From NCBI GenBank assembly GCA_963995505.1, contig OZ023189.1, forward strand, positions 17,135,495-17,199,494: DNA of 64,000 nucleotides. Reading direction: 5' to 3'. How positions within the stretch are numbered: the first letter of the stretch is position 1; each line of letters opens with the position of its first letter. Under the pieces are notes generated by a model. The model was not told where the DNA came from. It worked only from the letters and a program-made list of their open reading frames with translations, and made no database searches. Positions 34,893 to 45,864 of this stretch are shown here, one piece after another. The DNA comes from Hypericum androsaemum. Taxonomy: Eukaryota > Streptophyta > Magnoliopsida > Malpighiales > Hypericaceae. The position numbers were made by a program, and so were the translations under genes.

Positions 34893-36230
34893 TTATTTGG
34901 TGAGCGAATTAGATGAGATTACCAATAAAAATGGTAAAAAATTGAGTTAGATTATGTTGAATTAAATAATAATTTGATGAAAAAAAATTAATTATTTATT
35001 TGATGAGCGCATTTATTTAGTTAACCAATAAACATAGTTAAATGCAGATTCCCATCCCGTTGTCTCTGTCTCGCTCGCCCCGCACGTTTCAGGTACTGCA
35101 TATGTTCTTGTGGGTCGTTGGAATTAACATAAAATATTTCTTCGTTAGCTTCCTGCAGTCTTCTTTTCATTGAAGAGTGACGCAATTAAATTCACGGTGA
35201 AGATTTTGGGTGCTTTAAGCTAGTCTTTTATCTTGTTAAATGCTGCAAATTTTGACCCCGGAAATGGGTTTAATCCGGAAAACTGTAGTTGGTCTAGTGG
35301 ACAAAAAGTAGCAACGACAATTTTCTTATTTAGTTATTTGTCGAAAATAGTAAAATAATAACATTTTTATTGAAGAGAAGGGTATTTTTGGCATTTCACT
35401 AGAATCATTGACAAAAAATGGACAAAAGAACCTATCAGTTCAAATTTTTTAAAATTCAGGAATCAAAAATATATGAAGTGGACTTCCAAGTATATTACCT
35501 ATGAATTTTTTTTCCAACGAAATATGTATAATGGGATGTTTTTAAAAAGGGGCACCGTAACCCATGAAAGGGGAAACTCCTTTTTGACAATGGGGGACGA
35601 TGTGGCATGTGCAATTCAATGAGATGCCACAATCATGATTGATAATCTTGATCGAGTTATCTCTTGACTTTTTTTAATAAAAAAATTTAAAAGCCTGCCA
35701 TCCGAATTGGCGCCCAGGTTAGGATCCCCCAAACTTTAATTTTTTAACTGGCGCTCAGGTTAGTGGATTAGTGACGAAACTAGGTTTAATTGGAGATATT
35801 CATTTCTTGATTATTGTCGATTGAAGTGAAGGAAATTGGGTTTAATTGGAGATAGATACCCATTTCTAATTGGGATCTCTAATTCGAATTGAAGTATTTA
35901 AAATTAAGATTTTTTATATTTTGATTCTCATTAATTAGTTTTGATTCTGAATTTTTGTTTTAGTTGAAGGTGAATGAAGAAGGTGAATGAAGAAGATGAA
36001 GTAGGAGGAAGAAGGAAAGATAAAAAAAATTTTAAGTAGGAAGGGCATTTTTATCTTTTCAAGTGACCCTTCGCCAGAGAAAATTGAATATTCTGGCTCC
36101 AGGGACTCCAAAGTATAATAAAATTAAAGACGGAGAATGTCAGAATATTTTTTAAAACAAGAGGGACTAAATCGTCGATTAAGTCTAATAAGCGGGATAC
36201 CACAGTAATTTATCCTTGAAAAAATATTCT
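34893..36230. other. Intergenic DNA with one Mutator-like terminus
   Basis: A CT-rich stretch with a donor-like CAGGTACTG near 35090 could be a relic first exon. Around 36060-36215 the sequence (CCAGGGACTCCAAAGTATAATAAA ... CAGTAATTTATCC) matches the right-end style of the Mutator-like family seen at 40895-42165 and 45865-46890. Its left partner was not found. Confidence 0.4.
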
Positions 36231-36231
36231 T

Positions 36232-36670
36232 AAAAAATATTTTAAAAATTTTGGCCTATTAAATAGTTCGACCGGTCTAATCGTAATCCAAGATCAATCT
36301 GGATTTATTTTTGCAGACAAATCGAGAGAGCGGCTCAACTAGTAGCCAACAATATTAGCAATTGGTTCAACCGGTATGACTAATTGATCTAAACCAAAAT
36401 TGTCAAAATATATTTTTGGAGAAATATATATTTTATTTTGTTGGATTAAAAGTAATAAAATAATGATTTTAATTTTTGTAAATTATAAATTTTGGAATAA
36501 AATAAAATAAGATTATATTTATATTTGTTAATATTGTAATACTAAATATAATTATTAATTTATATATTTTATATCAAATTCTCCGGTACGACCAACGAGA
36601 TTGCTTGATCCAAAAAAGAGAAGAATCTCATGTCGTCATCTAGTTTGTTTTGAAAAATATTGATGTATTC
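36232..36670. mobile_element. Decayed CCGGTC-type hAT MITE
   Basis: It carries GTTCGACCGGTCTAATCG near 36267, GGTTCAACCGGTATGAC near 36363 and a TTTTGAAAAATATTG end near 36650. These are the same words as in the element at 3339-3811 but heavily mutated. The limits are approximate. Confidence 0.45.
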
Positions 36671-38093
36671 TGTAAAATAATAGTATTTTTTAAGGCATGA
36701 CATTCCTAGTGCTAAGGTAACGACTGATGATGACAATTCAGGGCATAGTCAAATAATTCCGACCGGTTAGCTAATTATATACAATTTCATTTCGGCATAA
36801 GAGATGCTATGTGTCTTAAGATCCAGGGACATATAGCTCTATACGGCCAGCTTTTTCTACCCTCTGTATATTTCTTTTCTTTATTAAATGAATCTAAGCT
36901 ATTATTTCTCAACCACTTTCAGATTTCCAATTTTTTGGCAAATGTATATGGTGTATATATAATATACCTAGCAATTACGCCCTATTAGTCGGACAGTTGT
37001 ACAATGACACTATAAGTACTTATATAGCTGAACCTTTTCCAAGTTAGTCCAATGAAGTTTTGACGGACAAGTTTCACCGAATCTAATTTTGAACTTATGG
37101 ATGAGAAGCTCGGTATTTAAACAGAATTTGTTCCAGCGAAGTGAATAAATGGCCAACTAATTAACCGCATTGCGAAGTAAAAAAAAAATTAGAGGAGTAT
37201 TGTTCAGATAACACTATAACGGATACTATAACACTATAACGGATTCGAGGGTTCCTGGGTTTGTTTGTAAATAGGTAACGATGGGCGAGCCCGTACCCCT
37301 GCCGCAGTTTGACGAGGAGCCTCGCCTCATCGTTGTAATTGTGGTTCACGGAGATGAACTGCTCCTCGAAGCCCTTTTAAGATTTTATCAAAGCTTCCAT
37401 CCATGGTAGTAATCGAGTGGGGGGAGAGGGGGAGGAAAGGGGAGAGCTTTTTATTTTTTTAATCAAAGGGTATAAAGGTCATTTCACATGATTAAAAAAT
37501 GAAAATCGAGTGCTGACGTCAGCGAGGGAGCTGAGACCAACATTTATACAAAAAGCATAGACGGCAAAATAATATTTTGAATAGCAGGGACCCTAGCTTT
37601 AATTACGACATAAACCAGGGACATGAGGGCAATTTTTCTTTCAAATGATTACATTTTTGTTGTTTAAAATCACATTGTATTTCGATTTTCTATGCCGTCT
37701 AATCTAAATTTGAGCCGATGAGACTTTCAAAAGGTGGTAAAATTTTTTGAACAAATATTTAACACTCCAACAATTCTAATGGCTCTGGGCATAGCCTCGT
37801 TAAAACTCGTACAAACTTTAGTCCCGATGAATTTAGTATCAGAACCAGTTGATTTCATAATTTTTTACAACTCTTATGACACTCGTATCTTGGTATGTTT
37901 GCGAATTCAAAATTAGTACAAATTTTAATTCGATGAATTTAGTATGAAAAAAGTATTGAAATTACCATCGCTAATTTCATTGTGGTGAGGTGTTTAATTC
38001 ACTCATTTGACGGGACCCAACTGTTGTTTATAAATGTGAACACATAAATAGCGCGTCCATTTTCAAAGTAGTAGACCTATTTGGTATAGACCT
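36671..38093. other. Intergenic DNA including a coding-like fragment (37240-37390)
   Basis: On the minus strand 37390-37240 reads GFEEQFISVNHNYNDEARLL and continues VKLRQGYGLAHRYLF, which looks like real protein but is not recognised. It is followed at 37590-37645 by a Mutator-like right terminus (AGGGACATGAGGGCAATTTTTC), so it may be a captured fragment. A small tandem repeat ACTATAACGGAT lies at 37208-37245. The rest is AT-rich. Confidence 0.4.
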
Positions 38094-38107
38094 AACATAA
38101 ATAAGTT

Positions 38108-39292
38108 TTTTTAGGGATAAAGTGGCGCGAAGCTTATATTATAAACGAGTTATTGATATCATAAGACAAGAAACTCAAATAGAAATACAGACATAAGATA
38201 AGAAATCCAAGCAAATAACGAAAACCAGTCCAATTGCAGCAAGGTGGCAGAGGGGGGGAAGTGATGGGCGGTCGATAAAGCACGAAGGCCGACGACCGGG
38301 GTGTAATTCTGCCAAAGCAAACTTTGGCCAATAATCTCAAAACAAAGTCAAGAGGGCATCTGAATGCATACAAGAAACACTCAGATGAGAGCCAAGATCG
38401 ACGTAAATCAACCGAGACAAGGTTCTCTACCCGCAACCATCGAACATGCAACGAGATCCGAAAGGAACTCAGATCATGCCAGAGACAAACCAAGCAAAAG
38501 CATAACGAAAGCACAATGAAAGCAAACAGTAACACACAACGAAAGCAATAAACGCAGAAAAGCAAACAGAGAGCCGATCAGGGAGGAGATCAGAGGTGAC
38601 CATCCTCCCCGTGGACCGCCGGCGACCTCAGAACAGCCCAGCCAAGGAGATCAGGCTAGGCATATGGTAGGCGATGGCCACGAGCGATGAGCGACAGTAG
38701 CTACGACCGAGAGGCTGAGCAAACGATCAGCGGTGGACACCAAGACAAACTACGCACACGTGGAGAGGCTGAGACGAATTTGAGCTCGGCGGGAACGAGA
38801 GGCTGGGACGGCGACGGTGGAGCGAACGATTGAGAGAGGCTGAGCGGACATGGCGAGGCTGAGCGGACGGCGAGCGAGAGGACTTGGCAACGGCTGTAAG
38901 TGGCGATGACCGGAGAGGCCGAGCGGACGGCGGCTGGTGACGATGGCTGGGAGTGGACGACGGCTGGGACGACGGGTACAAGAAGTGACGTGGACGACGG
39001 GGACGGCGAGATCAGGAGGATGAGCGGACGGCGAGCAAGATGATGGGGACGGCGGGATCGGGAGGATGAGCGGACGGCGAGCAAGACGACGAGGACGGCG
39101 GGATCGGGAGGATGAGCGGACGGCGAGCAAGACTACGTGGATGGCGGGATCGGGAGGATGAGCGGACCGGAGAGGAGGAGGAGCGGCAACCGGAGATGAC
39201 AGGGCTGAGGTAGAAGGAGGAAGAAAAGCTCCACAAAAAAATATTTAGATATTTTTAAAGGAGAGAGAAAAACTCCACTCTTTTTTTAGAAC
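38108..39292 (-). mobile_element. Non-autonomous LINE derivative with minisatellite 5' region
   Basis: Flanked by a perfect 14-bp target duplication AACATAAATAAGTT (38094-38107 and 39293-39306). On the minus strand it ends TTTATCCCTAAAAAAA, an A-tail directly at the duplication, so it was inserted by target-primed reverse transcription. Its 5' part (about 38700-39200) is a GC-rich tandem array with units of roughly 45-60 bp containing CGGGAGGATGAGCGGACGGC on the plus strand. The 3' part resembles a LINE 3' UTR. No endonuclease or RT is present, so it must have been mobilised in trans. Confidence 0.8.
38810..39180. repeat. GC-rich minisatellite (GAGCGGACGGCGAGC units)
   Basis: Imperfect tandem copies of a unit containing GATGAGCGGACGGCGAGCAAG. 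Arg/Ser/Pro-rich open frames in three phases on the minus strand (38701-39236) result from the repeat and are not counted as genes. Confidence 0.85.
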
Positions 39293-39306
39293 AACATAAA
39301 TAAGTT

Positions 39307-40184
39307 GGGTCTACAGTAAATTCTTTCCTCGGAAATCAACTCCTTATTATGACGGCCGGTCTTTATTTGGTATAGAACTATTTATCGTCGAATCTCCCAC
39401 TCAGGAATTTCAGAGTCATGCACATTACACGTCAGTTATATTATTCTTGTCTAATTCAGCAAGTCCACTTTGATTGGTTCTAAACTTATTTTGGATCAAT
39501 TTCATCGGCCTCGCGAATTATTTCACAAAGAATTGCAAATGTCCAACAATTATTACTATCTACAGAAACAAATAGTAACACAATAGATATTTTCTAACAA
39601 ACAACCGTCTTTGTATAGAATGCTATATAAAAAGTGGGGTAAAAAAAAGGTCATTGATCTTTTATAAATATTAGTTCATGCCACAAATTTGTTTCTCTTT
39701 ATGGTTATTTGTGTGTATTAAATTACTCTGTATGATCACTGATTTATTTTAAGTCACTATCTTACGGCTACTCTAGATAATTTTGAAATTGTAAAATCTT
39801 CAAAATATCTCGAACTTTTTTCTTTTGCTCGGTGGCACTCGTTCATTCCTCTATTCTTTTATTTCTCCCTCTCTCATTTCTTTCTCTCTTGGGCAAGGAG
39901 CTATAGGCCATATTGACGTTGCATTGTCGCTATACAACCTACCACGTCTTATATTTGAATAAGTAAAAAAATTTTGATTTTAAAGCTGTATACAAGTTTC
40001 ATTTAATGAGTATTTTCCTCACACTTAGCTATCACAATTTAGGTCTCGTACTAACACATTTTGTGACAGTGCGACATTAATGGGGAGGATGGCTCTTTAT
40101 CGAAGGGAGAGAGGGAAATGAGGGACAAGAGAGGAAGAAAAAAGGCGAGAGGGAAATTTTTTTGGATGTTTTGAGAATTTAACA
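39307..40184. other. AT-rich intergenic DNA
   Basis: No feature recognised. Confidence 0.5.
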
Positions 40185-40193
40185 TTTTCGAAA

Positions 40194-40729
40194 GGGAAAA
40201 GTTCACTAAAGTATCCTGTGGTTTCATACTTTTTTACCTTAGTATCCTGTGATTTGACTGTTTTTTAGGTGACAGATGTTTCAAAAAGTGACACTTTTGG
40301 TGACAAATTATTAACCATGGTTGATTTTTCCAACCAGACCATACACATAGATGCGACATCATATTTTTATATCCTAAGTGGCAATGACGTGGCAAAATTA
40401 CAAAATCTTAATTCATTTATTTTCTAACCCTAATTAGAAATCCCCAAAAATAATTATAAAATTTTTGGCGATGTGGCAATTTTATAATTTTGACTTTCGA
40501 AAATTTGTCATTTTGCCACGTCATCGCCACTTAGGATATAAAAATATGATGTGACAATGATGTGGCATTGATGTGTATGGTCAAGTTAGAAAAATTAACT
40601 CCGGTTAAAAATTTGTCACCAAAAGTGTCACTTTTCGAAACCTCTGTCACCTAAAAAGAAAAAATCAAACCACAAGGTACTATAGTAACAAAGTGTGAAA
40701 CTACAAAGTACTTTAGTAAAAATTTTCCC
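40194..40729. mobile_element. Near-perfect palindromic Mutator-like MITE
   Basis: 536 bp, flanked by the perfect 9-bp duplication TTTTCGAAA (40185-40193 and 40730-40738). Almost the whole element is inverted on itself: the left arm runs from GGGAAAAGTTCACTAAAGTA through GTGACACTTTTGGTGACAAA to ACCATACACAT, and the right arm mirrors it back to TACTTTAGTAAAAATTTTCCC. RNA from it would form a hairpin with arms of about 200 bp or more. Confidence 0.9.
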
Positions 40730-40894
40730 TTTTCGAAATCAGCAATGATGATGATTTAATATAATGTGACAAAAAATAGATTTGAAACAATTGACTAAAA
40801 TTTATATAAATTTGGTGACGATTGGATATTTTTACCCATCTAAAGTGCATCCCCATTAAGATAGGCCGATTAAGGGTTTTTAACAAAATTGAAA

Positions 40895-42165
40895 GGGAAA
40901 ATTACTCTTAAGTTTATCAAATTTACTTAAATATACTAAAAAATCCCTCATGTTCACAAAATACATTCCGAAATCTCTCTAGTTTACTTTTATTATACTT
41001 TCGGGTCCCTGGCGCACGTTCGCAACTCTTTTTTTCATTTTTGTCAATGAAATGACCAAAATACCCTTAGAAAAAAGTCATCTTCTTCCTCTAGATTGCT
41101 GATGTCATCTAATTAAGATCCCAGCCCAATCGTCATACATAAAGTCGACACCAAAGATCTGACACCAAATCCAAAATTCATTGTCATACACCAAAAGATG
41201 AGGAAGCTCCACTGCCCTGGGACCCATCGTCGTCCTTTTAGTCTTCATCCCCGTCGTCCCAGGCTTCACCTAGCTAGGTACATCCTCTTCATTCTCAATC
41301 ACAGAGTCATTAAACCGTAAAGGGAGTACCCAAACCCACCCCGCCGCCCTAGGAGAGTCTGAGCGCCTCTCCCCTTTGGCGAGCTCACCGGGAAGCACAA
41401 GGCGGACGGCGGTCTAGATCTCCGACGGCGATGATGAAGCCCTGACTTCGACGGCGATGATGAAGCCCTGTCTTCGACGACGATGACAATAAAGCCATGT
41501 CTTCGACGGAAATGATGAAGCCCTCCCCAATCTCCTACTTCATCTGGGCTTGTAGAAATCAGGTGAAATCACTCGCAACGATTTAATTGTTGAGCCGGAT
41601 ATGACCTGATGTAGATTCATAATCGGGAATATAGTTTGTAGGTGAGGAAGCCATTATCGGGACTTGAATAGTAGTGGGTCTTCGGTCTCGAAGTTGGAGA
41701 TAATCGGAAGTAGATCCAGAATTAGAAAGTAGATCCAGAATTGAATCGTCAGTCCTCATGCATCCCGTTGGGGTCAGACTCCGTGACGCAATGGACCGCC
41801 GTAACGAGACCGGCGCTCCAGGGACTTCTTGTCCGAGTCCGAGTGTGGCACAATGGACCGCCGTGATGAGACCGACGCTCCGGGGACTTCGTGGTCGGGG
41901 AAGATGAGGATTTTTAAAATTTTTTTTAATACCTCGTCTATAGGAGTCGACATGACGTCACCAGCAAGGATGATGTTAGCGATTTTTTTATTTTTTGTTC
42001 TAAGGGTATTTTTGTCATTTCAATGATAAAAAAAGAAAAAAATTCATTTAGGGACCCGAAAGTATAATAAAAGCAAACTAAAAAGACTTTGGCGTGTATT
42101 TTGTGAACAAGAAAGACTTTTGAATATATTTAAGCAAATTTTTGGGACTACAGAGTAATTTTCCC
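40895..42165. mobile_element. Mutator-like non-autonomous element with 9-bp TSD
   Basis: 1,271 bp with termini GGGAAAATTACTCTTAAG and AGAGTAATTTTCCC and inverted arms of about 130 bp. It is flanked by the perfect 9-bp duplication AAATTGAAA (40886-40894 and 42166-42174). The interior has a short tandem repeat around GATGATGAAGCCCTG (41430-41525) and GC-rich sequence of unknown origin. No transposase. Confidence 0.9.
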
Positions 42166-42229
42166 AAATTGAAAATACGAGCCGATCTCTTCTATTCGAT
42201 TAAAACGGAAAAAAATAGTTTACCTTTTC

Positions 42230-42302
42230 CTGCCCATGCAGGTCTCGAACCTGCGACCTTCGCGTTTAACCACGACGTTCTAACAAACTGGGCCAATAGA
42301 CC
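42230..42302 (-). pseudogene. tRNA-Ile pseudogene (or tRNA-derived SINE head)
   Basis: On the minus strand the D-arm (GTTTGTTAGAACG), variable loop and T-arm (GGTCGCAGGTTCGAGACCTG) match plant tRNA-Ile(AAU) closely, ending CATGGGC. The anticodon loop is changed and one base short (GTGGTTAAACGCG in place of the normal CTAATAA loop), and the acceptor stem no longer pairs well. It is therefore not expected to be functional. Confidence 0.75.
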
Positions 42303-42430
42303 ATCCATGCTCTTGGTTGCTATTAACTATATATATTTCTATCTATCAGTACTTTTCTCAACAAGCTCTAGCTTGCACCGCGATTAGTTGACGAGCGCTA
42401 ATACATTACTAAGAGAAAAAAAATGATATA

Positions 42431-42972
42431 CAGTAAAATCTCAGTAATTACCTCTCTAAATTCATAAAAAATTTTGGTCTCTAGTTAGGACCAGTGTTAA
42501 AATTTGATAATCTCTATATCGTAATAATTAATATTTTTTCAGAAGATGTTTGTGGTAAATTTCGGTCCCAACTATCGGATAAAGTAATATTTTCGAATAA
42601 ATACATATATTTTTACCTAATTTACGAATGTGAAAAATATTTTAAGATACAATTTGTGCTAGAATTCCTTGTTTGATAAAATTATATCATCATTCATTTT
42701 CTAAATTGTCTTTAAATGGTCCTTGTTGTCGTCATCTTATTGTTAAAAAAAATATCTCAATCAAATATTGGATTTGAATAACGCTATAAGCCGAGATTTT
42801 AGGTGACTTGAATATAGATAAAGTATATTTTTTTGTTATGCACGTGTTTATTGACTAAAAAGTCAATTTTAATAATTTTGTAGTTAAAAACGCAATCCTC
42901 CCTGATATGATAATCTCTCTAAAGTGATATTTTTATATAGTCCTACCGATATCACTTTAGAAGATTTTACTG
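42431..42972. mobile_element. pogo/Emigrant-type MITE with TA target duplication
   Basis: The termini CAGTAAAATCTC and GATTTTACTG are inverted and flanked by TA (42429-42430 and 42973-42974). The subterminal words (AATTACCTCTCTAAA, GATAATCTCTCTAAA) are typical of Emigrant/Lemi elements of the Tc1-mariner/pogo group. 542 bp, non-coding. Confidence 0.8.
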
Positions 42973-42974
42973 TA

Positions 42975-43367
42975 ATTGTTTATAAAGTGTGAAAATTTAC
43001 TTACAATTATCTTAAGATTTTGTGGTAGTTATTGATATTCTAACACACAATTACTATATAATTGTACAATATTTGCTCCTTTTACAAACTCCGATTGGTT
43101 TGGAATTACTTTCCAATAGACCGGTTCGCTTTCACCGGTGATTTGTTAGTAATACTGGTGGTACAACTTATTTTTTTCCTCTGATTCGATTACCTTACCA
43201 CTTGGATCATCCCCGTTGGTTTACTGATCCACACTTTGAATTACTATCACCTAGCTACTTCGTCCGCGGTTACAGTCCCGGATCAGAAAAGTGAGATCCT
43301 TGTACATCAAGTGTCAGTTATCATTTTGAACTCTCTTTTTGAAAGGTAAGTATTATTATCACTTTGA
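42975..43367. other. Intergenic DNA
   Basis: No feature recognised upstream of the ABCG fragment. Confidence 0.45.
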
Positions 43368-43510
43368 ACTATTGCATTAGAACTCATGGCAAATCCTTCT
43401 ATCACTTTTTTGGACGAACCTACTGCGTGCTTGGATGCCGGAGCGCAAGCACCGCAGGCCTCTGATCGGTTCGTCCATGAAAGTGACGAAGGACTCCACT
43501 CTATATCGGA
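43368..43510 (+). pseudogene. ABCG/PDR transporter fragment (Walker B region)
   Basis: Plus-strand reading TIALELMANPSITFLDEPTA then CLDAGAQA. This corresponds to the segment of pleiotropic-drug-resistance ABC transporters that contains the Walker B aspartate-glutamate pair (normally MDEPTSGLDARAA). The similarity is lost after about 43450, and no other transporter domain is nearby. It is a small relic. Confidence 0.6.
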
Positions 43511-45430
43511 TCTATGCAAAACATAGAAAAAACATGATGCTAAAGAACTTGGATATTCAGTAAAATTTTCTTACTATTGAACTTATCTAAACAAAATTAA
43601 ACACTTGAAAATTCGCAAGCAACGATTCTTGAAACTCAGGGCATTAATGTATGAAGCAACAAACAAGGAAATCGAGCTAATTGCAATGTGGAAATTTTTT
43701 TTATAAAAGTACTGGAACTAAGCCTGCTCGAACATTGGGCTCGCTCTGAGTCCAAAAAATGGGCCGAAGCCTGCACCTAGACCGAGTTTACGAGACATAT
43801 AAATGGGCTAAACTTGCACCAACATCAGTGCTCAAGCTAACCGAGACGAAGGGCGAAATCCCGCTTGCGTCTTAATTCTCGAGATCGAGTCATCGGTAAC
43901 ACATCGATATTAAATATTTGTTAAAAAAAATTTATGTCTTTCAAAAAGTAATGCAAACATAACATCATCCATTGCATGTCTATCTTTTTTATATAAATAA
44001 AATTGTATTATTCTTCGAAATTTACCATAGATAATTATACCAATTATACCAGACGTACAATACCTAAGATACTAAATACCTAGCTATTAGAGCTATATAA
44101 TGATAAACGATATCTAGTATATTTTCCAAAAGAATAACCCACAATATCATCATCCCAAATGTTGGGTCCTAGTAACCCAAAATTAGAACTTCCTAAAACC
44201 CCAACCGAGTAAATCAAATCATGGAGGTTCAAATGAAATCGATTGACCGCCACCTCGAGCCGAATCTTTGAGACGTTGGATGATCGTCGATGGATCATCC
44301 TCGCAAGTCAAGCCCATATGTAAGCCCATTATATGTCTATCTATGCCGTTAATAACGTGGTCACATACTTTTTATATAATAAGAGTAAAGTTCCACACAA
44401 AAAAATATACTAAGAGTAAAGTGATCAATTCAATGTGTCAACGAGTCCATGCAAATCATATTTTTTTGGTCCCAATATTCAACTTACAATAAAGTCGCTG
44501 TCCATCCAGTTTCCTGTCAATACCAAGTAATTTCCTCTTTAATGACTTGGTCTTCGATTAACCTTATAAAACATTTTATTACTGTGTAAATTGCTCTGCA
44601 CATGAAGACCCCCTTCTTGATACCATGCTCTTATCTTATGTTTATTACTCTTGACAATACTGAACATTTTGTATTCTTAATTATTGTTTGATACAGATAA
44701 CGACTAATTTGAATTGCTATCTGATATTGACAGAGATTAAGTTAAAAATCACAACTATGAAGCGCATGTATTTAGCATATGTGTGACAATTATTAATCGG
44801 ACCAACCGTAAGATGGTTCAAGCCAACTTCTGAAAAGTTTTGTTGGACTTCAATCTTAATTATTTAGTTCAATAAGTAGATGAGTGAATACCATTGGATA
44901 TGCAAAATCTCATACATTATGTCTTTTTTCCTGTCACTTGAAAACCGCGCCGAACATTTATGTACTCAAATAGTCATCTTCCTAGAAACTTCGGACTTAT
45001 ATATACATTGACTTAGGAATTTATAGAAAGTATGTGGATGCCACGTTTGTCATCAGGGAAGGGGACATAATTTCCCAGAAATGCTTCAGTCTAAGAAATT
45101 TTTTTCATAACATGCATGGTATTATACCGAATCGAAAGAAGTATATCAAATTCGAGTTAAACAACATCACAATTTTTATTCAAAAATAATTTTCTTCATG
45201 TAATAACTCACAAGAATATGGTAATAATTCAAAACCAATTTGAAAAAATAGTTGAAGATTAATGGTTGGTTTCAATAAATTATATCCGAGTCATAAATTA
45301 ACCCAACGCTAAGGTGACAAACACGATCCGGCGACTTTCAAAAGTCGGGTTCAATAAATTTCCCTTCAAAGCGTCGACGTTGACTAAATCAAATATGCAG
45401 ATGGAGGAAAAATATATAAATGGACAAACA
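43511..45430. other. AT-rich intergenic DNA
   Basis: No gene, RNA or complete mobile element was recognised. Short open frames (for example 44080-44298) lack domains. Confidence 0.45.
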
Positions 45431-45439
45431 AAATGAACT

Positions 45440-45786
45440 GAAGGATGATGTCTTTCACATTAATTCGCTTGCACTTGGTTGAGTATTCTTATCATTCCTA
45501 GTAGATTGTTATTTGGATAGTTGATTGTTTTTTGATTTACGGGATATCTAGTGTCTAATAGATCGGTTTGGTATGCCCTATGTTTGGTGTATTTTTAGGT
45601 CTTTCCTCCGACCTTAGGACTCTTTGGATGTGTTTCTTTTGGTGACACTTCGGTATTTGTACTTATATTGCGTCTATTACTGTAGTTAGTGTTGTTAGAC
45701 GTAATCAGATACTTATGAGGTAGTCCCAGTGATGTACACTTTGGTGGATTTTTTGGTGGAATACAATACTTTACTTATAAAAAAAA
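45440..45786 (+). mobile_element. LINE 3' end fragment
   Basis: The G/T-rich sequence ending ACTTTACTTATAAAAAAAA resembles the 3' UTR and A-tail of plant LINEs. No coding part remains and the 5' limit is approximate. Confidence 0.5.
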
Positions 45787-45864
45787 TAATGCTATTAATA
45801 TAGTGAACTTTATACACAATTGATAATTTTTCTGTGGGTAATAAACTTTTATTTATAAAAAAAC

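Noticed and set aside
38701..39236. Several Arg/Ser/Pro-rich open frames on the minus strand
   Set aside because: They are translations of a GC-rich minisatellite in different phases and repeat the same words; no domain or start context supports a gene.
42230..42302. Functional tRNA gene
   Set aside because: The anticodon loop is one base short and altered and the acceptor stem is mismatched, so it is called a pseudogene.
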